Source: Actinomadura sp. HBU206391
GTDB lineage: Bacteria; Actinomycetota; Actinomycetes; Streptosporangiales; Streptosporangiaceae
Length of the DNA stretch: 64,000 nucleotides
Reading direction: 5' to 3'
NCBI RefSeq assembly: GCF_014323665.1
Contig: NZ_JABVEB010000002.1
Span: 62,001 to 126,000, forward strand
This document shows, piece after piece, positions 1 to 9,685 of the stretch. The notes under the pieces were generated by a model. That model saw only the letters and a program-made list of their open reading frames with translations. It was not told the origin of the DNA and ran no database searches. The stretch's first letter is position 1; each line of letters begins with the position of its first letter. Position numbers and translations under genes: made by a program.

Positions 1-801
<801 letters not shown>

Positions 802-805
<4 letters not shown>

Positions 806-2049
806 GACTGGCGAACCTGCCTTTCCAGGTCATCAAGGAAGTCGGTCAGCCGGACCAACTCGGCGTCGTCCGCTGGTGCAGGACCGTACAGCGCGATGCC
901 TATGGCCGTCGCGTCCCACGGAGCCCGGCTCACCAGAGCGGCCACCACCTCTTGGGCGAAGGCCGGGTCCTGCGCGCTGCTGCGCGGCAGGCCGAGCATG
1001 GGCACGAGCCGTTCGCGCGCTCCGGCCCGGAGGGCGTCGGCGGCCCGGTCCCTGGCGTGCTGGGCGCGATAGAGCCGGGAGCGGCCCTCCACCGTCTCGG
1101 CGGAGCGTACGACCACGGGCAGCGGCTCGGCGACGACGGGGCCGAGCCGGCGCGACCGCCACAGCGCGGTGATCACCACGGCGATGAGCAGCTGCAGGAC
1201 GGCCAGCTTCACGCCGGCCGGCAGCAGCTCCGTGAACGTCTTCTCCCCGTCGCCGCCGACCGGCGGCAGATTCGGGATGAGCCACACCACCGAGGGCCGC
1301 TCCGCGACGAGGTTCATCCCGAGGGCGGCGTTGCCGTCGTCGGCGAGATGCTGATTCGTCAGCGGGGAGCCGGAGCCGAGCACCGTGACCGTACGGCCGT
1401 TCACGGGCAGCCGGACCAGCCGCGGGAGTCCCTCGGCGGTATAGCACTTCACTGCGGAGGCCGGCGCCTCGTAGGTGTGCGAACCCTGGAACCCGACCTC
1501 ACCCGCCATCGCCGCGGCCGAGAGGTCACAGCGGGGGGTGGCGCGATCTTCGCTACTCTGCGTGGCGAGGCGCACCCCGGGCGCCAGCCGATCGAGGGCG
1601 AGCTGGCGCGGTTCGACCAGCAGCAGGTCGCCGGGTGCGCGGCTCAGCGTGTCGAGGTCGGCCTGCGTCAGCCGCTCGGACCGTACGACGACCAGGGTCG
1701 CGTTCGAGTCGGATCCCATCCGGGCGGCCGCCGACGACGCGTCGCGGGTCACGTTCACCCCGACGCCCCGGTCGCCGAGGATCTGGGCGAGCGCCCGTGT
1801 GCCGCCCTGGCTCGGTGACTCCGGGTCGAGGTACTGGGGCTGAACGGTGGGCCGCAGCGCCGCGAGGATCACCACCAGTGTCAGGAGGGCCAGCGCCGTG
1901 AGCAGCACGTAGCGCGAGGCGCGCCAGCGGCGCCTCGCGACCTCGGCCGCGCTCGCCGGCTCTCCGGCGGCGGGCGCGTCGGCCCTCTCGCCGGCGGCCG
2001 CGTCGGCCGCCGGCGCGCTCACCGTGGTGTCGGCGTTCATGGCGTTCAT
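802..2049 (-). CDS. DUF4350 domain membrane protein
   Basis: A 415-residue membrane protein of unknown function. After an Ala-rich cytoplasmic start, one membrane segment follows ([20 protein letters not shown], about residues 40-60), then an extracytoplasmic DUF4350 domain and a second membrane segment ([16 protein letters not shown]) before a cytoplasmic Arg-rich tail. The ATG at 2049 is chosen because the longer open frame upstream lies over the DUF4129 gene; a second ATG at 2040 and a GTG at 2061 are alternatives. It sits 16 bases after the DUF4129 stop and overlaps moxR by four bases. The DUF4129-DUF4350-MoxR order is a recurrent actinobacterial arrangement, so the products probably act together at the membrane. 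Confidence 0.85.
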
Positions 2050-2065
2050 GACCTGATGCACCCGC

Positions 2066-2737
2066 TCACTGGGGGCTCCGGAAGTTCGCGTCCGCGAGTT
2101 CGCCCGCCTCGAGGGGACGGGGTGTGGCCGCCTGCGTGAGTTCGTCGAGCACGGCCAAGTGTTCGTACCCCTCCCGGGTGCCCGGCCGGTCGCCGTACCA
2201 GACATCGTCGAAGACCCGGACACCGGCGTGGAAGGCCTCGGCGATGTCGGGCAGCGCCTGTGCGGCCTCCGTCGCGAGCTCGTCGGCCGTCCGTCCGGGC
2301 CGGGGATCGAGGATGACGCGTTCCTCGAGGTCACGGGCGACGGCACGGAGCCGTTCGCGGATGGCCTCGGCCCATTGGCCGGCCGCCGCGAGGCGCATTG
2401 CGTCGGCCCGGTGGTCGCGCGCGCTCGAGTGCTCCGCCCCCAGCAGGGCGTCGGCTCGATCGGACTTGACGTTCCTGCGTCCCCGCATCACCCAGAACAC
2501 GATCCCCACGATGACCAAGAAGATCACGCAGAAGACGATGACGGCGGTCCAGCCGCCACCGCTGCCGCCTCGGCTCGAATCGAAGATCTTGTTGAAGATC
2601 TCCTGGAACCACTCACTGATCCGCTGGATCAGCCGCTCGACCAGGGACGGCTGGTCGCGGTGGTAGGCCGGGTCCTCCAGCTCGCGGCGGGCCAGCTCAC
2701 GCGCCTCATCACGTCCGATCGGCTCCCCAAGGATCAT
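2066..2737 (-). CDS. DUF4129 domain protein, single membrane pass
   Basis: About 223 residues. The N-terminus (IGRDEARELARRELEDPAY) precedes an amphipathic helix, a Gly/Ser linker and one membrane segment (AVIVFCVIFLVIVGIVFWVM). The C-terminal cytoplasmic part carries the DUF4129 signature around RTADELATEAA and later DDVWYG. The domain often accompanies transglutaminase-like and MoxR/DUF4350 proteins; its role is unknown. The ATG at 2737 overlaps the stop of the upstream gene as ATGA. An in-frame ATG at 2749, preceded by CAGG, is an alternative start. Confidence 0.85.
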   Translation of the reverse strand: MILGEPIGRDEARELARRELEDPAYHRDQPSLVERLIQRISEWFQEIFNKIFDSSRGGSGGGWTAVIVFCVIFLVIVGIVFWVMRGRRNVKSDRADALLGAEHSSARDHRADAMRLAAAGQWAEAIRERLRAVARDLEERVILDPRPGRTADELATEAAQALPDIAEAFHAGVRVFDDVWYGDRPGTREGYEHLAVLDELTQAATPRPLEAGELADANFRSPQ

Positions 2738-3951
2738 GAGCCGTTCCATCCTGAGCCGGGGGAGGGGACCTGATGCGCCGGTGCGGCGGCGGCCGGATGC
2801 GCCGGCACGGCGGCGGGCGGGGCCGGCGGCCGAGAGCGGCCGGCGCGGCCCGGCGAGGGCACGAGCGGGCTGGTCCGCCACAGCTCGAGGAAGTCCTCGG
2901 GCGGAGGCTCGTCACTCGGACGGGTCTGGAGTTCCAGGTCGAGCCCCTCACGCCGCATGCGCTGGTCGATGTAGAAGAGTGCGATGACGCCCGCGTCGAA
3001 CGGACTCATCAGGGTCCAGGCGATGATCCGGCCCAGTGTGTCGACCGCCAGCGACAGCACGAGCGCGACCCCGCTCGGATCCGTTCCGAACGCGGCGAAC
3101 TGCACGACGGTGAAGGGGACCCGCAGCGCGAGGAAGCCCATGAAGACCGTGATGAGCGCCGTGACGAACAGGGTGCCGAAGGTTCGCCACCATTTGCGTT
3201 GTACGAGCTGGTGAGCCCGCCGCATCGAATCGATCACACCGCGCCGCTCCATCACCACGGCGGGGGCGGCCAGGACGAACAGGACGTACAGCCACAGGGT
3301 CGCCACGATGGCGGCCGGGAAGCCGACGATCCCCGCCAGCACGCCCGCCACGGCCGGACCGTCGGTGGCCGCGAGCAGCACGAACGGTACGAGGGGCAGC
3401 GTCATGGCCAGCAGGGAGATCGCCATGATGATCAGAGACACGCCGAGCAGCCGTGGCAGTTGCGGCCGGGTATGGCTCCACGCCTCGCGCAGCGAGGTCG
3501 ACATGCCGAACAGCGTGCGGCCCATGACCGGGCCGAGCAGCCCGGCGAGCACGAGCACGCCCAACGCGGACAGCAGCAGCCCCACCGCGCCCACGGTAAG
3601 CTGGGTGCCGAGCGTCCGCATCACCGGCACGGGGGTCAGTTCGTCGCCGCCGTCGCCGCCGATGAAGAAGTACGTCGCGATCGTGACCAGCACCTGGATG
3701 ACGCAGGCGACCGCGAGCGAGACCGCGAGCACCGGGCGGGCGTTGCGGCGGATGCTGGTGATGGCGCCGTCGAGGAGTTCTGAGGTTCCGAGCGGTCGCA
3801 GCGGGATGTCGCCGCCGAGCAGTTCCGAGGAGTCGATGAGCGCCCGCCGGGCCGCCGAGGGGCGCCCGGCGGAGGCGGGGGAGGGCGGCGCGGGAGGACC
3901 CGAGGGTAGGCCGGAGCCCGGTGTGGTCCAGGGCTGTGGGTCGTCCGTCAT
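2734..3951 (-). CDS. Multi-pass membrane protein, GPDPase-membrane-domain type
   Basis: A 405-residue integral membrane protein with about six hydrophobic segments between residues 75 and 330, preceded by a Pro/Ser-rich cytoplasmic N-terminus and followed by a Pro/Ala/Arg-rich tail. The segment IPLRPLGTSELLDGAITSI matches the entry motif of the glycerophosphoryl diester phosphodiesterase membrane domain seen in many actinobacterial proteins. No catalytic phosphodiesterase domain is present. It is the first gene of the operon running into DUF4129, DUF4350 and moxR, and is divergent from mtrA. The function is unknown; a scaffold or transport role is only inference. Confidence 0.8.
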   Translation of the reverse strand: MTDDPQPWTTPGSGLPSGPPAPPSPASAGRPSAARRALIDSSELLGGDIPLRPLGTSELLDGAITSIRRNARPVLAVSLAVACVIQVLVTIATYFFIGGDGGDELTPVPVMRTLGTQLTVGAVGLLLSALGVLVLAGLLGPVMGRTLFGMSTSLREAWSHTRPQLPRLLGVSLIIMAISLLAMTLPLVPFVLLAATDGPAVAGVLAGIVGFPAAIVATLWLYVLFVLAAPAVVMERRGVIDSMRRAHQLVQRKWWRTFGTLFVTALITVFMGFLALRVPFTVVQFAAFGTDPSGVALVLSLAVDTLGRIIAWTLMSPFDAGVIALFYIDQRMRREGLDLELQTRPSDEPPPEDFLELWRTSPLVPSPGRAGRSRPPAPPAAVPAHPAAAAPAHQVPSPGSGWNGS

Positions 3952-4436
3952 GACTGCTCCCCGCGCGATGACTGCCTCAGGTCATCCTGTCACGGCGTGA
4001 GTCCCGGGAATCCTCAAGCCCGGCCCGTCCCGTACCGCGTCAGCCGAAGCTGGTCTTGTGGCGAATCCACGAGATTCCCATGCGATCTTCCCGGCTTTGA
4101 ATGGGAACCGTATGATGTGAGTAAAGTAACATCGAGCTTACCGGTCACGGACGGAACCGACCGGCTTCGCCGGATGGTTCCGCCGGTTCCGGGCGCGCGG
4201 GGGCGCGTGTCGCCTCGCCGACGGCGCAGGTTCGGGTGAGCGGGTTCGGATGAGCAGGGGCGGCAAGTTCCGGTGAACCGCAGGGCAACCAGAGGTGTCG
4301 TTCAGGAGTCATACTTACAATCCGACGTTCGGCGGGGCCACGTCCCGGGTTGCGCCATGCGCGGCCGGGTCATGTGCAGGGCAAACGCGGGTAACCTATC
4401 TCGCCAGGGCGCTTGTGCCCGTGACTACGTGTAACG
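3952..4436. promoter_or_regulatory. Divergent intergenic region upstream of mtrA
   Basis: A 485-base gap between the divergent membrane-protein operon and mtrA, with no convincing coding sequence. GTAAC-type pentamers occur at 4391-4395 and 4431-4435; the latter forms a direct repeat with GTGAC at 4421-4425 at a ten-base period, just before the mtrA start. Direct repeats of GTAAC-like sequences have been reported for MtrA binding, so autoregulation is plausible but is inference. Promoter boxes are not clear. Confidence 0.35.
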
Positions 4437-5123
4437 ATGAGGGTCATGAGAGGACGTGTACTGGTCGTCGACGACGACCTTGCGCTCGCGGAGATGCTCG
4501 GCATTGTGCTGAGGGGCGAGGGCTTCGAGCCGTCATTCGTCCACGATGGCGACAAGGCACTGGAGGCGTTCCGGGAGGCCCGGCCCGACCTGGTGCTTCT
4601 CGACCTCATGCTGCCGGGCGCCGACGGCATCGACGTGTGTCGCCAGATCCGCGCCGAGTCCGGGATCCCGATCGTGATGCTCACCGCCAAGAGCGACACG
4701 GTCGACGTGGTCCTCGGACTGGAGTCCGGCGCCGACGACTACATCGTCAAGCCGTTCAAGCCCAAGGAACTCGTGGCCCGCGTCCGCGCGAGGCTCCGTC
4801 GCACCGACGAGCCGGCCCCCGAGACGCTGCAGATCGGCGACATCGCGATCGACGTCGCGGGTCACTCGGTGAAGCGCGCCGACCGGAGCATCCCGCTGAC
4901 CCCCCTGGAGTTCGACCTGCTGGTGGCGCTGGCCCGCAAGCCGCGTCAGGTGTTCACCCGCGAGGTGCTGCTCGAACAGGTCTGGGGCTACCGCCACGCG
5001 GCCGACACCCGGCTCGTCAACGTCCACGTGCAGCGACTGCGCGCCAAGATCGAAAAGGACCCGGAGCACCCGGAGATCGTCGTGACCGTACGCGGGGTCG
5101 GCTACAAGGCCGGGCCCGCATGA
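4437..5123 (+). CDS. mtrA: Two-component response regulator MtrA
   Basis: An OmpR/PhoB-type response regulator of about 228 residues. The receiver domain starts with VLVVDDD, has the phospho-acceptor Asp56 in LLDLMLPG and the conserved Lys85 in LTAKSD. The C-terminal winged helix (about 135-228) contains PLTPLEFDLL and VWGYRHAADTRLVNVHVQRL. In actinobacteria MtrA controls cell-wall, division and osmotic genes. It is followed after 31 bases by mtrB and then lpqB, the conserved order. A second ATG at 4446, immediately preceded by GAGGG, would give the usual N-terminus MRGRVLVV and may be the true start. Confidence 0.97.
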   Translation: MRVMRGRVLVVDDDLALAEMLGIVLRGEGFEPSFVHDGDKALEAFREARPDLVLLDLMLPGADGIDVCRQIRAESGIPIVMLTAKSDTVDVVLGLESGADDYIVKPFKPKELVARVRARLRRTDEPAPETLQIGDIAIDVAGHSVKRADRSIPLTPLEFDLLVALARKPRQVFTREVLLEQVWGYRHAADTRLVNVHVQRLRAKIEKDPEHPEIVVTVRGVGYKAGPA

Positions 5124-5154
5124 CCTGACGCCCGATACCCCCCGTGAAGGCCCC

Positions 5155-6786
5155 GTGAAGGCGTGGAAGAGGTTCGTCCGCCGTTGCCTCATCCGGCTGC
5201 GCCGGGTCGTCCGCGGCGGGTTGCGGCGGTCGTACGCACGGTGGCGGCGCTCCATCCAGATCCGGGTGGTCGCGACGACGCTGCTGATCTCGGCGATCGT
5301 GGTCGCCGTTCTCGGCGTCTTCCTCATGCAGCAGATCACCAAGGCGCTGCTCGACGCCAAGGGCAAGGCGGCGATGCTGCAGCTCGACGATGGCCTGAGC
5401 GTGGTGCAGCAGCAACTGGTCTCCGTGAGCCCGGCCGCGGCCGACAGCCGCGAGAAGCTCGAGGACGTCGCCAACAACCTCAAGTCGCGCAGCGGGCCGT
5501 CCGGGCTCTACGAGGTCTACATCCGGGACACCGGCGACAGGTTCTCGGACGGGTTCACCACGAACGAACTCCGCCAGCAGAGCGTCCCCGACCGGCTGCG
5601 CCGCGAGGTGGCGCAGGGCCGGGCCGGCACCCCCGAGCGCACGTACGGTGAACTGACCTATATCGGTCACGCCCCGGTGCCCGGTCTCATCGTGGGCAGC
5701 AACGTGGGGCGGTTCGAGCTCTACTACCTGTTCCCGCTGACCCAGGAGCAGCAGACGCTCACCTTCGTGCAGCGCACGCTGATCGGGGTGTGCGCGGCGC
5801 TCGTCCTGCTGCTCGCCGCGGTGGCGGCCGTGGTCACCCGGCAGGTGGTGATCCCCGTACGGCTGGCGGCGCAGGCGTCCGTACGGCTCGCGGCCGGGCG
5901 GCTCGAAGAGCGCATGAAGGTGCGCGGCGAGGACGACCTCGCGCGGCTGGCCACCTCGTTCAACGACATGGCCGCGAACCTCCAGGAGAAGATCGTCCAA
6001 CTGGAGGAGCTGTCGCAGGTGCAGCGGCAGTTCGTGTCCGACGTCTCGCACGAGCTGCGGACCCCGCTGACCACCATCCGGATCGCCGCGGACCTGTTGT
6101 ACGAGCATCGCGACCAGTTCGACCCGGCGGTCGGCCGGTCGGCCGAGCTGCTGCAGAACCAGCTGGAGCGGTTCGAGTCCCTGCTCGCCGACCTGCTCGA
6201 GATCAGCCGGTACGACGCGGGCGCGGCCACGCTCGACGCCGAGTCGGTGGACGTCCGAGACCTGGTGCTGCGGGCGGTCGGTGACACCGAGGGGCTCGCC
6301 GAGCGCAAGGGCAGCAAACTCGTCCTGCAACTGCCGGGCGAGCCCTGCATGGCCGAGGTGGACTGGCGCCGGGTCGAGCGGATCATGCGCAATCTGCTGG
6401 TCAACGCCGTCGAGCACGGTGAGGGCAGGGACATCGTGGTGATCGTCGTCGCCGACCGCGACGCCGTCGCGGTGGGCGTTCGCGACCACGGGGTCGGGCT
6501 GAAGCCGGGCGAGGCGCAGATGGTCTTCGACCGGTTCTGGCGCGCAGACCCCGCCCGGGCCCGTACGACCGGCGGCACCGGGCTCGGTCTGGCGATCTCG
6601 CGTGAGGACGCCCGGCTGCACGGCGGCTGGCTGCAGGCCTGGGGCGAGCCCGGCGCCGGTTCGCAGTTCCGGCTCTCACTGCCCCGGGTGGCCGGCGCGG
6701 AACTGCGCGGCTCCCCGCTCCCCCTGGTTCCGCCAGGGGACGAGCTGTCCCCCACGCCCTTCGCACACTTGGAGATGGGCGAGTGA
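5155..6786 (+). CDS. mtrB: Sensor histidine kinase MtrB
   Basis: A 543-residue membrane histidine kinase, the partner of MtrA. It has a basic cytoplasmic N-terminus, a first membrane segment near residues 37-60, an extracytoplasmic sensor loop, a second membrane segment near 200-222 (LVLLLAAVAAVVT), a HAMP domain, a HisKA box with His299 in DVSHELRTPL, and a HATPase domain with the N-box NLLVNAVEHG, DHGVGL and GGTGLGLAI. The GTG at 5155 has GAAGG four bases upstream. Its stop overlaps the lpqB start as GTGA, so the three genes form one translational unit. Confidence 0.96.
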   Translation: MKAWKRFVRRCLIRLRRVVRGGLRRSYARWRRSIQIRVVATTLLISAIVVAVLGVFLMQQITKALLDAKGKAAMLQLDDGLSVVQQQLVSVSPAAADSREKLEDVANNLKSRSGPSGLYEVYIRDTGDRFSDGFTTNELRQQSVPDRLRREVAQGRAGTPERTYGELTYIGHAPVPGLIVGSNVGRFELYYLFPLTQEQQTLTFVQRTLIGVCAALVLLLAAVAAVVTRQVVIPVRLAAQASVRLAAGRLEERMKVRGEDDLARLATSFNDMAANLQEKIVQLEELSQVQRQFVSDVSHELRTPLTTIRIAADLLYEHRDQFDPAVGRSAELLQNQLERFESLLADLLEISRYDAGAATLDAESVDVRDLVLRAVGDTEGLAERKGSKLVLQLPGEPCMAEVDWRRVERIMRNLLVNAVEHGEGRDIVVIVVADRDAVAVGVRDHGVGLKPGEAQMVFDRFWRADPARARTTGGTGLGLAISREDARLHGGWLQAWGEPGAGSQFRLSLPRVAGAELRGSPLPLVPPGDELSPTPFAHLEMGE

Positions 6787-8606
6787 TCTGCACAAGAATG
6801 CGTCGGTGCGCCAGGGTGTCGGCCCTGCTGTCGGTCGTCGGTCTGCTCGCCTCGTGTGCGGGCGTGCCCACCGGCGGGCGGGTGTCGACCGGGCGGTCGG
6901 CCGCGCGGGCCGAGCCGTTCGACGACCCCTACGTACGGCTCGTGCCAGTGCGCCCGGGCCGCGACTGGCAGCCCTCCGAGATCGTCAACGGATTCCTGTC
7001 GGCGTCCGCCAGCTTCGACGACAGGCACGGGATCGCCCGCGAGTACCTCCTCCCCGACGCCCAGTGGCGGCCCGACCCGTGGCCGAGCGTCACGGTCTAC
7101 GAGAGCGGCAGCCTGGAGGTCATGCTGTTCCGTACCGAGGACAGGCAGGCCAGGGTGCAGGTGACCGGGAGCCAGCTCGGCATCATCCGCCCCGACGGCC
7201 AGTACGAGGCCGAGCCGAGGGCGGTCAACGAGACCTTCCACCTCGCGAGGAACGCGCAGAACCAGTGGCGCATCTCCCAGCTGCCGGACTCGCTCGCCAG
7301 CGGTCTGCTGCTCAGCCGCCGCGACGTCGAGCGGGCCTTCCGGACGATGAACCTGTACTTCTTCGCGCCCGACGACCGGGTGCTCGTGCCCAACGCGATC
7401 TTCCTGCCGCTCGTGAACCGGCAGGATCTGCCGAGCCAGCTCGTGCACGCCCTGCTGAGCGGGCCGACCGTCTGGCTGCGCGACGCGGTCCACAACTCGT
7501 TCCCGCCGGGCACCAAGCTGCTCGGCGACGGCGTGCAGATCACCGAGGGCGTCGCGACGGTGAACCTCAGCCGTGAGGCCGACCGGGGCAACGTCGCGGG
7601 CATGTCGGCACAGCTGATGTGGACCCTGCGGCAGCTCGCCGAGGTCAAGCTCATGAAGCTCCAGATAGACGGCGAGACGAGGTCTCCCGGCGACGACGTC
7701 GGTCCCACCCAGTCGCCGGGGGACTGGCAGGTCAACAACCCCGACGGCGTGACGGGTAGCGCCGCGCAGCAGGCCTATCTGCAGAGCGCCGGCGGCCGCC
7801 TGGACCAGTTGTACGCCGACGGCAAGAGCCAGGTCGGCACCCTGGAGAACGGCCCGCTGCTCGACCCCTCGATCTCACTCGACCGCCGCGTCGTCGCCGG
7901 CCTGAACCAGGAACGTGACGAGGTCCTGACCGGCGACCTGGTCACGGGCGGCGGGCCGACGCGACTGCGCACGGCGCTGTCGGCGAGCCACCGCGGCGGC
8001 ACCTTCACCACGCCGTCCTGGGACCGCAACGGCACGATGTGGACGGTCGAGTCCACCAGGGACAGATCCTGGCTGTGGATCAAGACCAGCGGCAAACCGG
8101 CCGTACGCGTAGCGGACGCCTACTGGGGGCTGAGCGCTTACCGGGTGCGAGAGCTGCGCATCGCTCTGGACGGCGTACGCGCCGCCGCGATCGTCGTGGA
8201 CAGCGGCCGCCATGCGCAGATCCGGATCGGCCGCATCGTGCGAAACGGCGCCGTGATCACCGCCGGGGAGTTCCTGCCGATCAGCTCGGAGCTCGTCGAC
8301 GTCGCCCACCTCGCCTGGCAGGACGCCGACGAACTCGCCGTACTCGGCCGGCTCCAGCGCATCACGGCCCAGATGCTGCCGTACTGGGTACCGGTCAGCG
8401 GCGGAAAGATAGGCGGGATCGGCTTCGGCGCCCAGGGCGAGATCGGTTCCATCAGCGCGGCGCCCAACTCCCCGGTGCTCGTGAGCGCGAAGGTCCCCGG
8501 CAAGGACTCGAAGAAGGACCAGGTGTGCCGGCTGAGCGATCAACAGGACCGGCTCAGCGAATGGGACTGCTTCGTGGAGGGCTACAACCCCTTCTACCCC
8601 GGCTGA
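6783..8606 (+). CDS. lpqB: Lipoprotein LpqB (GerMN domain, beta-propeller)
   Basis: A 607-residue lipoprotein. The signal peptide ends in the lipobox LLASC, so Cys after processing would be lipid-anchored outside the membrane. A GerMN domain lies at about residues 210-310 and the C-terminal half has the LpqB beta-propeller-type repeats (for example TPSWDRNGTMWTVES). LpqB interacts with the extracellular part of MtrB and tunes MtrAB signalling in mycobacteria. The GTG start at 6783 overlaps the mtrB stop by four bases. No sign of truncation. Confidence 0.95.
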   Translation: MICTRMRRCARVSALLSVVGLLASCAGVPTGGRVSTGRSAARAEPFDDPYVRLVPVRPGRDWQPSEIVNGFLSASASFDDRHGIAREYLLPDAQWRPDPWPSVTVYESGSLEVMLFRTEDRQARVQVTGSQLGIIRPDGQYEAEPRAVNETFHLARNAQNQWRISQLPDSLASGLLLSRRDVERAFRTMNLYFFAPDDRVLVPNAIFLPLVNRQDLPSQLVHALLSGPTVWLRDAVHNSFPPGTKLLGDGVQITEGVATVNLSREADRGNVAGMSAQLMWTLRQLAEVKLMKLQIDGETRSPGDDVGPTQSPGDWQVNNPDGVTGSAAQQAYLQSAGGRLDQLYADGKSQVGTLENGPLLDPSISLDRRVVAGLNQERDEVLTGDLVTGGGPTRLRTALSASHRGGTFTTPSWDRNGTMWTVESTRDRSWLWIKTSGKPAVRVADAYWGLSAYRVRELRIALDGVRAAAIVVDSGRHAQIRIGRIVRNGAVITAGEFLPISSELVDVAHLAWQDADELAVLGRLQRITAQMLPYWVPVSGGKIGGIGFGAQGEIGSISAAPNSPVLVSAKVPGKDSKKDQVCRLSDQQDRLSEWDCFVEGYNPFYPG

Positions 8607-8863
8607 GCTCTGTTCATTGCGCTCGCTCCGCTCGCGCGGCTCGGGGCGCTTTGGCGGCGGCGTCTTCCCTCGTCGCTCCGGTCGCTCGTACCTCGCTCCC
8701 TGCGCTCCTCAGTCCAGACGCCGCCGCGCCCCTCGCAGAGCAGGCTCGTTGGTGGCTTCGCTCCAGGGGGCCTCAGGAGCGACAACTGCATGATCACGCG
8801 GGGGGTTTTCCACATTCCTTCGGGTGGGGCGCCGAGGGGTGGTGAGCGTGACAGGGTCGCCGG
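8607..8863. repeat. Intergenic palindromic repeat element between lpqB and comF
   Basis: A 257-base gap built of 'gctcgctccgctcgcgcgg'-like sequence. A 12-base inverted repeat pairs 8654-8665 with 8716-8727 (GCGGCGGCGTCT and its complement) around a loop rich in CGCTC words. Further on, CAACTGCATGATC (8783-8795) recurs in inverted form at 32511-32523. It looks like an interspersed non-coding element of this genome that could also stop transcription after lpqB. No coding sequence is seen. Confidence 0.5.
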
Positions 8864-9685
8864 GTGGGGTTACTTGGTGAGCTGCTGGAGCTGGTGCTGC
8901 CGCAGTGCTGTGCCGGATGCGAGGCGGCGCGCGGGCTGCTGTGCCCGGAGTGCTCCGGCCGGCTGGGCGGGGCGGCGTGGCCGGCTCGGCCGGTGCCGGC
9001 GCCCGTAGGGCTTCCGCGGCCATGGGCCGTCGCCGCCTACGAGAGCGCCGTGCGAGCGGTGATCCTCGCGTACAAGGAGTCAGGCCGCACTGGGCTGGCT
9101 CGTCCCCTCGGGTCGGCGCTCGCGCGCAGTGCCTTCGCGGCGATCACGGGCGGCGCGGGCGGCGGGGTGACGGGTGGTGCGGTGGCGGGCGGCGGGGTTA
9201 CCGGCGGCTCGGGCGTGGGGGCGGGCGTTGGGGTGGCGGGTGACTTGGCGGGTGGGCTCGGGGGAGTGGGCGGCCGGGTGAGGAGGAGAGAGCCGGTGTG
9301 GCTGGTGCCGGTGCCCTCCGCTCGGGCGGCGACGCGGCGGCGGGGGCATGACCCGATTCGCGGGATCACCGCTGTGGCGGTGGAGGGCCTGCGCCTGAGC
9401 GGCGTGCCCGCGCGTCCGCTGAGCGTGCTGAGGCAGGTCAGGCCGGTGGCCGATCAGTCCGCGCTGACGGCGGTCGAGCGCGCGGAGAACCTCTCCGGCG
9501 CCTTGGCGGTCGCGCGGCCCGGGGTCGTGGAGGGCCGGCGGGTGATCGTGGTGGACGACGTTCTCACCACCGGGGCGACGCTCGCCGAGGCGGCGCGCTC
9601 GTTGCGGGCGGCCGGCGCGACGGTCGCGGGCGCCGCGGTCGTGGCCGCCACGCCGCGGCGGGCGGGAAACGCCCGTCCATGGTGA
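8864..9685 (+). CDS. ComF-family phosphoribosyltransferase-like protein
   Basis: A 273-residue ComF-type protein. An N-terminal Cys cluster (CCAGC ... CPEC, residues about 15-33) looks like a zinc ribbon. The C-terminal phosphoribosyltransferase fold carries the PRPP loop VIVVDDVLTTGATL. ComF proteins are linked to DNA uptake in transformable bacteria, but the role in actinobacteria is unclear. Between the two halves (about residues 95-137) is a Gly-rich low-complexity insertion made of GGGVTGG-like repeats that most ComF proteins lack. The start is the GTG at 8864; no strong ribosome-binding site is visible. Confidence 0.88.
   Translation: MGLLGELLELVLPQCCAGCEAARGLLCPECSGRLGGAAWPARPVPAPVGLPRPWAVAAYESAVRAVILAYKESGRTGLARPLGSALARSAFAAITGGAGGGVTGGAVAGGGVTGGSGVGAGVGVAGDLAGGLGGVGGRVRRREPVWLVPVPSARAATRRRGHDPIRGITAVAVEGLRLSGVPARPLSVLRQVRPVADQSALTAVERAENLSGALAVARPGVVEGRRVIVVDDVLTTGATLAEAARSLRAAGATVAGAAVVAATPRRAGNARPW

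Noticed and set aside
2734..3951. Glycerophosphodiester phosphodiesterase enzyme
   Set aside because: Only the membrane domain type is present; the catalytic domain is missing.
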